Shown here piece by piece: positions 7,001-11,974 of a stretch of DNA of 11,974 nt. The stretch is taken from positions 1 through 11,974 of the forward strand of contig JACPSA010000046.1 in the NCBI GenBank assembly GCA_016193545.1, read 5' to 3'. Origin of the DNA: Chloroflexota bacterium (GTDB lineage: Bacteria; Chloroflexota; Dehalococcoidia; Dehalococcoidales; UBA2162). The notes below the pieces were generated by a model. The model was not told the DNA's origin and did no database searches. It saw nothing but the letters and a program-made list of their open reading frames with translations. Each line of letters starts with the position of its first letter. The stretch's first letter is position 1. Both the position numbers and the translations under genes were made by a program.

Positions 7001-7732
7001 TTACCTAACAGCCACATGGATACTGACGGCTCCCCAGCAGAGCCGGCGATAGGAAACCTGACGAAAACCGGCGGCAAGCAACATCTCTTCAACTTCCCCG
7101 GCAGTATAAAAACGAGCGGCTGAGTCAGCCAGATAATAATAGGCACCCCGATTACCAGAAAGAAGGTACCCCAGCCTGAAGACCCACTGGCGCAAGTACA
7201 AGTGGTAGAGTTTCCGTATTAGCTTTGATTCAGGCTGACTGGTCTCCACAATGACATATCGGCCGCCGGCGCTCAGCACCCGCAACACCTCAGCCAGGTG
7301 ACGCTGTGCCAATGGATTCCTATAGGTCAGGTTACGGAACGCAAAAGAGATGCCGACACAATCGAAGCTACCATCGCGAAAGGGAAGGTGGGCAACGTCA
7401 CCGTGAATAAATTGAATTCTACCTCCACCAAACAGTGCTGCCGACTTTTTGGCGGCTATCTCCAGCATGGACTGACTGAAATCAATCCCGGTCAATTCAA
7501 CATTCTTCTCAGCCAGCCTGGCCAGGTTGATTGCCAGGTCGCCGGTGCCACAGCCCAGGTCAAGAAGCCTGCCAGGTTGTGCCGCTAAGCACTCTCTGGC
7601 TGCCTGCCAGCGCCACCGTCTGTCCAGCCCCAAGGTAATAACATGGTTGATGAGGTCATAACGGCGCGGCACGGCCATGAACATGCGGTGCAGAGGCTGA
7701 AGCCGACTATCCTTGGCGGTAAAATCGACCAT
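7001..7732 (-). CDS. menG: UbiE/MenG-type quinone methyltransferase
   Basis: SAM-dependent C-methyltransferase of 243 residues that would convert demethylmenaquinone to menaquinone (or the ubiquinone equivalent). The N-terminus holds the UbiE signature VPRRYDLINHVITLGLDRRW (21-40). The SAM-binding motif I is LLDLGCGTGD (56-65), followed by the acidic GIDFSQSM strand, GDVAHLPFRDGSFD and SFAFRN, the family's 'FGxRN' segment. It is the last gene of the minus-strand operon, 12 bases after the UbiA gene, with a weak ribosome binding site (GAGAAG) before the ATG. Placement right behind two UbiA prenyltransferases indicates the two final steps of a quinone pathway: prenylation, then methylation. Menaquinone is more likely than ubiquinone for an anaerobe-like gene set, but the ring precursor genes are not in the window. 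Confidence 0.88.
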   Translation of the reverse strand: MVDFTAKDSRLQPLHRMFMAVPRRYDLINHVITLGLDRRWRWQAARECLAAQPGRLLDLGCGTGDLAINLARLAEKNVELTGIDFSQSMLEIAAKKSAALFGGGRIQFIHGDVAHLPFRDGSFDCVGISFAFRNLTYRNPLAQRHLAEVLRVLSAGGRYVIVETSQPESKLIRKLYHLYLRQWVFRLGYLLSGNRGAYYYLADSAARFYTAGEVEEMLLAAGFRQVSYRRLCWGAVSIHVAVR

Positions 7733-7744
7733 CTTCTCTGCTGA

Positions 7745-8635
7745 CTAACCTACAACCACCGCCAGAATATAGCCGATACCCAGAAGGAACTGGGTCAAAA
7801 GGACCACCAGAACATTGTTAGCCATGGCTGGCACCAGGTGATTCATCTCTTCAGGCTTACGAGCACCTTGAATAGCCTTTATTGCCAGAGGAAACGTGAG
7901 CAGGGCTATCAGGGAGAAGACTGGCATCCGACCGACTACCACCCCACCGATTATCCACAGATAGACCACTATCGTCAGCACCGAATAGACGATACCTGCC
8001 TTCGCCTTACCCATAATGATGGGCAGGGTTTTCCGATTGGCTTTGCCATCAGCCTGCACATCGGGGAACTCGTTCAGCAGGAGCAGGTTATGCACCAGAA
8101 TTCCAGAGGGTATGGAGGCAACCAGTGCTGGCAGATAGGCAGTGGTCTGGACAAAGTAAGCCCCCAGAACCGGCAGAGTCCCCAGCCCCAACCCGGCCAC
8201 CCACTCCGGCCATCTTGTTTTGAGCATGAACGGGGTATAAATCAGGACACTGGCAGCGGCTACCAGCAGCAAGGGCAGAAGGAGCCAGCCCCTGACAACT
8301 ATGAAATAAACACCAATCGGCACTGCCAGCAGTAAAGAACCCATCCCCAGCCAGAAGACCTGCCGCGGTGTCAGCAAGGTCGCCGGCAGGATGCCGCTGC
8401 CCCCGCTGAACGGAGTCCTCTTTGTCTCCAGGTCTATCCCGCTCCGGTAATCGAAGTAGTCGTTAAGCACATTAACGCTGATGTGAGCCAGCAGTAGCCC
8501 GAGAAAAGCCAACAGGGCATAGCCGAGATGAAAGGCGCCATCATACCAGGCAATACTGGTGCCCAGGAATGCCAGCACCACAGAGAGAAGCAGGAACTGA
8601 GGCCTGGTCTCCAGAAACCACACTTTCAGACCCAT
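7745..8635 (-). CDS. menA: UbiA-family prenyltransferase, probably 1,4-dihydroxy-2-naphthoate polyprenyltransferase
   Basis: An integral membrane enzyme of 296 residues with about eight or nine helices that attaches a polyprenyl chain to an aromatic ring. Both metal-diphosphate-binding motifs are intact: NDYFDYRSGID (58-68) and NEFPDVQAD (188-196). PFSGGSG (75-81) after the first motif and 'NEFPD' in the second are the MenA-like form of the family. RP near the start (residues 11-12) and LIYTPF (131-136) also fit. The ATG at 8635 is preceded by GGGAG at about 8 bases. It lies 39 bases after the fusion gene and 12 before menG. Assignment to menaquinone rests on similarity to MenA and on the adjacent methyltransferase; other aromatic acceptors are possible. 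Confidence 0.8.
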   Translation of the reverse strand: MGLKVWFLETRPQFLLLSVVLAFLGTSIAWYDGAFHLGYALLAFLGLLLAHISVNVLNDYFDYRSGIDLETKRTPFSGGSGILPATLLTPRQVFWLGMGSLLLAVPIGVYFIVVRGWLLLPLLLVAAASVLIYTPFMLKTRWPEWVAGLGLGTLPVLGAYFVQTTAYLPALVASIPSGILVHNLLLLNEFPDVQADGKANRKTLPIIMGKAKAGIVYSVLTIVVYLWIIGGVVVGRMPVFSLIALLTFPLAIKAIQGARKPEEMNHLVPAMANNVLVVLLTQFLLGIGYILAVVVG

Positions 8636-8674
8636 CTAGCTGGCTCCCTTTAGTTAAAAAGGATAATTCTCTGA

Positions 8675-10204
8675 TTACCTTACTGCCTGCTTGAGACCGA
8701 GGAAGATATTCTTCTGTCTCTCAATGTAACGGTACATCCAAATGACAAAGCCTATGAAGACAACGCCGAGAATAATCACATAGGCTAGACCCGAAACACC
8801 GAGCGCTTCCCAGATAAAACTCAGGGTCAGCAGCAAGCTGGTAGCCAGGTGATTGGTTACCGTCAGGGCATTAGCCGGCACCAGGTCGAAAGACGCCGAA
8901 TGGTACTTCCGGGCGTACTGTATCCCTCTGCTGGCCAAAGGCAGGGTTATCAATCCCAATAAGGTAGCCAGAGGAAGAACGCCGCTGGCTACCCCGACAG
9001 CAATCGACAGGTATACCCCTAGCATAATCAAGATATAGAGAATCACCGCCTTTTCTCGCCCCAGCCTCACTACCAGGGTCTTTTTACCCACCTGTTTATC
9101 AGCCATATAGTCAGGGAACTCGTTGATATAAAGCACGGCAGCAATGAGCAGAGACACCGGGATGGCCGCTGCTACCGGAACCCAGCTAAAGCTCCGCGTC
9201 TGCACATAGTAAGCTCCCAGTGTCATCAGGATACCGAAGTTCAGCCCGACCAACAGTTCGCCGACGCCTCTCTTCGCCCAGTTAAACAGCCCGCCGGTAT
9301 AGAACACCCCGGAAACAAGCCCGATTGCCCCCAGCACCAGAATCAACGGTCCCCTCGTCCAGGCGAGATAGAAACCGATAAGAGCGCTGAGGAGAAAGAA
9401 AAACAGACTGCCAGTCAGCGCCTCCAGTGGCGTGAGCAGTCCCAGTTGAATTACCCGGCTTCCCCCGCTAAAGGGACGGACGAACTCCTGGTTCACCTCG
9501 TCATTACGGCTCTTATGGTCGAAGTAGTCGTTGATGACATTGGTACCCATATGTATCAGCACGCCGGCGAGCAGGGTCAGCAGGAAAAACCCCCAGTGGA
9601 CAGCCCCGGTAGCCGACCAGGCAATCGCTGCGCCCAGAAGCACCGGGACAATACTGGCAGTCAGGAAAGGCGCTCTCAGAGCCATGACCCAGTTCTTCAG
9701 TTTCATCTTAACCAGTTGCCAATCACTGACCACCTGCCGGTTCTGCGGGAATTCAATAACGGTGGGGGGATTGCCCTGAACTATCTCACTAAAAATGCGG
9801 TACTTTACCGTGTCGGGCACCACCTTAACGCAGTCGAGCATACCACCGTTGCCGCTCTCGGTGAGGTATTTGACCACGGGCGACCTTTTCGCTGTCATCT
9901 GCAGAGCCAGTTCTCTTTCCTTCTGTTCCCGGACAAAGAGCGCCTTGCCGGTAATCTCAACCTCAGCCGACTGATTGATGTCAGCCCCGGACTGGTGAAT
10001 CAGCAGCGAAATCGAGGGATGATGGGTCATCTGTACCGTCTTGGGGTCGCCTTTGATGGTCGCCAGATAGATATTGAAATTCTCGTCGGCGGCATGGTGC
10101 ATCATGCGGATTCTCAAGCTTTCACCGGCGGAAGTAGCCACAGCCGCCACGGGTACTTTTTCCATCAGTGCCAGGATTTCTTCACGACTATGTTGTTGAC
10201 TCAT
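8675..10204 (-). CDS. Fusion of an N-terminal flavin split-barrel (PNPOx-like) domain and a C-terminal UbiA prenyltransferase
   Basis: The 509-residue protein joins two modules. Residues about 1-140 form a pyridoxamine 5'-phosphate oxidase-like split barrel: VPVAAVATSAGESLRIRMMH, then IYLATIKGDPKT and HHPSISLLI are the usual strands and FMN-phosphate contacts of this fold. After a linker (about 145-170), residues 171-500 form a complete UbiA domain with about nine helices, and both motifs are present: NDYFDHKSRND (225-235) and NEFPDYMAD (361-369). One uninterrupted frame spans both parts, so this is a real fusion in this sequence. The start is set by AAGGAGGT 7 bases upstream. The UbiA half is clearly paralogous to the next gene. 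A role in quinone or other prenylated-ring synthesis is inferred; whether the barrel binds FMN, F420 or haem, and what it does, is unknown. Confidence 0.85.
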   Translation of the reverse strand: MSQQHSREEILALMEKVPVAAVATSAGESLRIRMMHHAADENFNIYLATIKGDPKTVQMTHHPSISLLIHQSGADINQSAEVEITGKALFVREQKERELALQMTAKRSPVVKYLTESGNGGMLDCVKVVPDTVKYRIFSEIVQGNPPTVIEFPQNRQVVSDWQLVKMKLKNWVMALRAPFLTASIVPVLLGAAIAWSATGAVHWGFFLLTLLAGVLIHMGTNVINDYFDHKSRNDEVNQEFVRPFSGGSRVIQLGLLTPLEALTGSLFFFLLSALIGFYLAWTRGPLILVLGAIGLVSGVFYTGGLFNWAKRGVGELLVGLNFGILMTLGAYYVQTRSFSWVPVAAAIPVSLLIAAVLYINEFPDYMADKQVGKKTLVVRLGREKAVILYILIMLGVYLSIAVGVASGVLPLATLLGLITLPLASRGIQYARKYHSASFDLVPANALTVTNHLATSLLLTLSFIWEALGVSGLAYVIILGVVFIGFVIWMYRYIERQKNIFLGLKQAVR

Positions 10205-10211
10205 AATTTAT

Positions 10212-10219
10212 ACCTCCTT
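10212..10219 (-). promoter_or_regulatory. Strong Shine-Dalgarno sequence AAGGAGGT
   Basis: Seven bases before the ATG at 10204 on the minus strand. It fixes the start of the split-barrel/UbiA fusion and allows independent translation after the 126-base gap behind secG. I see no convincing promoter in that gap. Confidence 0.7.
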
Positions 10220-10235
10220 AATTACTTCTCTATTC

Positions 10236-10334
10236 TTATCCTATTTTCACCATCACCTCAGCATCTACTTCAACACCAAGTAAAGAACCGGCATTCCCGC
10301 CTCTCAATGCTAACTCAAGGCAGCCGTTTACTAG
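10236..10334 (-). pseudogene. Remnant of a SAM hydroxide adenosyltransferase (DUF62) C-terminus
   Basis: Between secG and the fusion gene, a minus-strand frame different from that of secG encodes about 32 residues and ends in TAA at 10236-10238. It reads LVNGCLELALRGGNAG followed by SLLGVEVDAEVMVKI. This resembles the conserved C-terminal end of S-adenosyl-L-methionine hydroxide adenosyltransferases (PF01887/DUF62; 'LVNS.G.LEIA...GNA...LG...GD.V.V'). These enzymes split SAM to adenosine and methionine. There is no start codon or ribosome binding site and nothing of the catalytic domain, and the frame begins exactly at the end of secG, as if a deletion had joined the tail to it. I read this as a gene relic, not a working peptide. 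A short chance frame cannot be excluded. Confidence 0.5.
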
Positions 10335-10549
10335 CTAAGTCTAACGGATATTACCGCAATAACGATAAACAGCACCAGCAGGATGATGGTAAGCTGGAAC
10401 AGTGTTTTTTCGACACCCCGCCGGGTACGATAAACAGTGTCAGACTGACCGAAGATACCTCCCAAACCCCCACCCCTGACTTGAACCAGGATAGCCAGTA
10501 TCAAAGCTACCGATAACACAATCTGAGTGATATTAAGGAAAGCTTGCAC
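10331..10549 (-). CDS. secG: Preprotein translocase subunit SecG
   Basis: A 72-residue inner membrane protein, normal length for SecG, which assists the SecYEG channel during protein export. It has two membrane helices (about residues 4-22 and 49-69) separated by the diagnostic glycine-rich loop VQVRGGGLGGIFGQSD (22-37), with RRGVEK before the second helix. The start is GTG at 10549. AGGAG at 10559-10563 lies within the last codons of gatB, 9 bases away, so gatB and secG are very likely co-transcribed and translationally linked; only one base separates the gatB stop from this start. Confidence 0.9.
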   Translation of the reverse strand: MQAFLNITQIVLSVALILAILVQVRGGGLGGIFGQSDTVYRTRRGVEKTLFQLTIILLVLFIVIAVISVRLS

Positions 10550-10550
10550 T

Positions 10551-11807
10551 TTACTCTTCTCCTAACTTTTTTTTCAGTAATTCATTCACCATCTGCGGAT
10601 TGGCACGCCCCCCGGTTAACCTCATCACCTGCCCAACGAGAAACTTGAGCGCCGTCTCCTTACCCGACCTGAAATCAGCCACCGCCTGAGCATTGGCGGC
10701 AATCACCTGACTGACAGCTTCTTCAATCTGTCCCGTATCATTGATTTGGGTCAGTCCCTGCTCGTCAATAATGTCAGCGGGATCCTTGCCAGTATTGAAC
10801 ACCTGTTCCAGCACATATTTAGCTGTGGTAAGGGTAGTAGAAGCCTGCGTTTCTAATACCAATAGCTTTACAAATTGTTCAGGACTGACTCTTTTGCGGA
10901 ATTCTGAAATATAGATATTGTTAGCATTCAATATGCGGCTGACCGGACCCCCAAACCAACTACTTATGATCTTGGCTGGGATTTCTTTGTTCACTTGACA
11001 AATCTCTTCAAAATAGTCAGCCATTCCTTTCACCCCTTTGTCTTCCACCCAACCCCTGGTCTCCTGTATAAGCCTTTCTCCGGCCTCGGCGGCCTTTGGC
11101 TGACGCTTAGCCTCATATTCCAGGGCACGGTAGACCGCCCGGAAGCTATTCATGTTCTTGACCTCGACCTTAGCCAGAGACTGCGGGCTGCCCTCAGGAC
11201 GAATACTGATGTTGGCATCACAGCGGAAACTACCTTCCTCCATATTAGCCGTAGATACTCCCAGGTACTGCATGATACCGTGCAGCTTCATCAGGTATTG
11301 CCTGGCTTCCTCCGGGGAACGCAGGTCGGGCTCCCCAACCACCTCCATCAGCGGCACTCCGGAGCGGTTGACATCCACCAGACTGTAGGCTTCTCTATCC
11401 GAGTTATGGTGTATCAGCTTGGCGACATCCTCTTCAAGGTGAACGCGGGTTATCCCCACCCGTTTCTCCCGCCCGTCAGCTTCGATATTCAGCCAGCCCT
11501 GATACCCGATAGGGGCATCATACTGTGAAATCTGGTAGCCCTTCATCAGGTCAGGGTAGGGGTAATTCTTACGGTCGAACTTGGTATATTCAGCGATGGT
11601 ACAGTTCAAAGCCAGAGCCGTCATGATAGTATATTCCACAGCTTGCTGATTGATGGTCGGCAGGACACCCGGCATACCCAGGCACACCGGGCAGACGTGC
11701 GTGTTGGCGACGGCATTAGCATAGTCGGCACTGCAGCGGCAGAACATCTTGCTTTTGGTATGTAGCTGCACGTGCACTTCCAGACCGATAATAACCTCAT
11801 AGTTCAT
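10551..11807 (-). CDS. gatB: Asp/Glu-tRNA amidotransferase subunit B with an apparent internal deletion
   Basis: GatB activates the misacylated glutamyl- or aspartyl-tRNA in the GatCAB complex so that ammonia from GatA can amidate it. The start MNYEVIIGLEVHVQL is the family signature (E10 and H12 bind metal). C23/C25 and C39/C42 form the zinc site, and FDRKNYPYPD (77-86), HLEED (123-127), LVDVNRSGVPLMEVV, MEEGSFRCD (189-197) and VKNMNSF are standard. After ETRGWVEDKGV (249-259) the sequence jumps to KGMADYFEE. The roughly 60 residues that normally come between, with the MRSKE...DYRYFPEPDLP block and the LPELP...YGL segment, are missing, yet the frame is kept. At 418 residues it is short for a family near 475-485. 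The C-terminal YqeY-like tail is present but has unusual changes, such as SWFGGPV where NW..GE is usual. It may be inactive, partly active or misassembled. I use the ATG at 11807; a TTG at 11864 lies upstream of the promoter. Confidence 0.85.
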   Translation of the reverse strand: MNYEVIIGLEVHVQLHTKSKMFCRCSADYANAVANTHVCPVCLGMPGVLPTINQQAVEYTIMTALALNCTIAEYTKFDRKNYPYPDLMKGYQISQYDAPIGYQGWLNIEADGREKRVGITRVHLEEDVAKLIHHNSDREAYSLVDVNRSGVPLMEVVGEPDLRSPEEARQYLMKLHGIMQYLGVSTANMEEGSFRCDANISIRPEGSPQSLAKVEVKNMNSFRAVYRALEYEAKRQPKAAEAGERLIQETRGWVEDKGVKGMADYFEEICQVNKEIPAKIISSWFGGPVSRILNANNIYISEFRKRVSPEQFVKLLVLETQASTTLTTAKYVLEQVFNTGKDPADIIDEQGLTQINDTGQIEEAVSQVIAANAQAVADFRSGKETALKFLVGQVMRLTGGRANPQMVNELLKKKLGEE

Positions 11808-11835
11808 AACCTGTTTCCCTATCAGCAGCCCACCT

Positions 11836-11864
11836 AGTATAACAATAATGCTGCTGACTGACAA
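11836..11864 (-). promoter_or_regulatory. gatB operon promoter
   Basis: On the minus strand, TTGTCA (11859-11864) stands 17 bases before TATACT (11836-11841), which is preceded by TGT, so the -10 is also extended. Predicted transcription start is near 11829, giving a leader of about 22 bases before the gatB ATG. This supports the start at 11807 over longer versions. Confidence 0.6.
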
Positions 11865-11883
11865 GGAACGAATATGATATAAT
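11854..11883 (+). promoter_or_regulatory. tRNA-Ala promoter
   Basis: CTGACT (11854-11859) serves as -35 with an 18-base spacer to a perfect TATAAT (11878-11883), preceded by TGA, which makes it an extended -10. Transcription should start near 11890, about 9 bases before the mature tRNA. The -35 box abuts the -35 of the divergent gatB promoter. Confidence 0.6.
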
Positions 11884-11898
11884 TTCTAGCGTGAGCAT

Positions 11899-11971
11899 GG
11901 GGATATAGCTCAGTCGGGAGAGCGCTGCGTTCGCATCGCAGAGGTGGGGGGTTCGAATCCCCCTATCTCCA
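11899..11971 (+). tRNA. tRNA-Ala, anticodon CGC
   Basis: A full 73-base cloverleaf. Acceptor GGGGATA pairs with TATCTCC, including the G3-U70 pair that marks alanine tRNAs. The D arm is GCTC/GAGC (11908-11911 and 11920-11923). The anticodon arm is CTGCG/CGCAG around loop TTCGCAT, with anticodon CGC at 11932-11934 (reads GCG). The variable loop is AGGTG. The T arm is GGGGG/CCCCC with loop TTCGAAT. The discriminator base is A. The next bases are GTT, so CCA is not encoded and must be added after transcription. Confidence 0.95.
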
Positions 11972-11974
11972 GTT

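Noticed and set aside
7838..8335. Plus-strand open frame of 165 codons
   Set aside because: Antisense shadow of the menA-like gene, with Gln/His-rich composition and no ribosome binding site.
9446..10516. Long plus-strand open frame of 356 codons
   Set aside because: It is antisense to the split-barrel/UbiA fusion and secG, its protein is low in hydrophobic patterning and rich in His and Gln, and the opposite strand has clear families.
1..11974. CRISPR array, insertion sequence or attachment site
   Set aside because: I saw no regularly spaced repeats, no transposase or integrase frame, and no direct copy of the tRNA-Ala end within the window.

Overview
The window looks like a piece of a bacterial chromosome, most likely from Chloroflexota of the Dehalococcoidia type. 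This is an inference from the style of the GatB, SecG, DUF1616 and tandem UbiA proteins, not a computed placement. Signals are ordinarily bacterial: near-perfect AGGAGGTG ribosome binding sites, some GTG and TTG starts, and extended -10 promoters of the form TGTTATA(A/C)T.

Left part (1-6907): a cell-surface polysaccharide locus. A partial DUF1616 membrane protein leaves the window on the minus strand. Then, on the plus strand, come a GT-C-like polytopic membrane protein, a family 2 glycosyltransferase, a WbpG/PseA-type N-acetyl sugar amidotransferase, a HisH-type glutaminase, a HisF-type barrel protein and a DUF354 glycosyltransferase-like protein. The central trio is the known WbpG-HisH2-HisF2 arrangement. 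There the glutaminase releases ammonia, the HisF paralogue is thought to pass it on, and the ATP-dependent amidotransferase builds an acetamidino group on a sugar. The HisF copy has Leu at the position of the first catalytic Asp of true HisF, so it is very unlikely to serve histidine synthesis.

Right part (7001-11807, minus strand): a more GC-rich housekeeping operon in the order gatB - secG - PNPOx/UbiA fusion - UbiA (menA-like) - menG/ubiE. It combines tRNA-dependent amidation, protein export and quinone (probably menaquinone) side-chain attachment and methylation. gatB appears to have lost about 60 internal codons, including the signature MRSKE...DYRYFPEPDL block, while keeping its reading frame. 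A 33-codon remnant of what looks like a SAM hydroxide adenosyltransferase (DUF62) C-terminus lies between secG and the fusion gene.

Right edge: a complete tRNA-Ala(CGC) is transcribed away from gatB. The two promoters face away from each other, and their -35 boxes abut.

The points most worth a second look are the amidino-sugar trio with its altered HisF, the internally deleted gatB, the flavin-barrel/UbiA fusion beside a second UbiA, and two decayed gene ends in the intergenic gaps.
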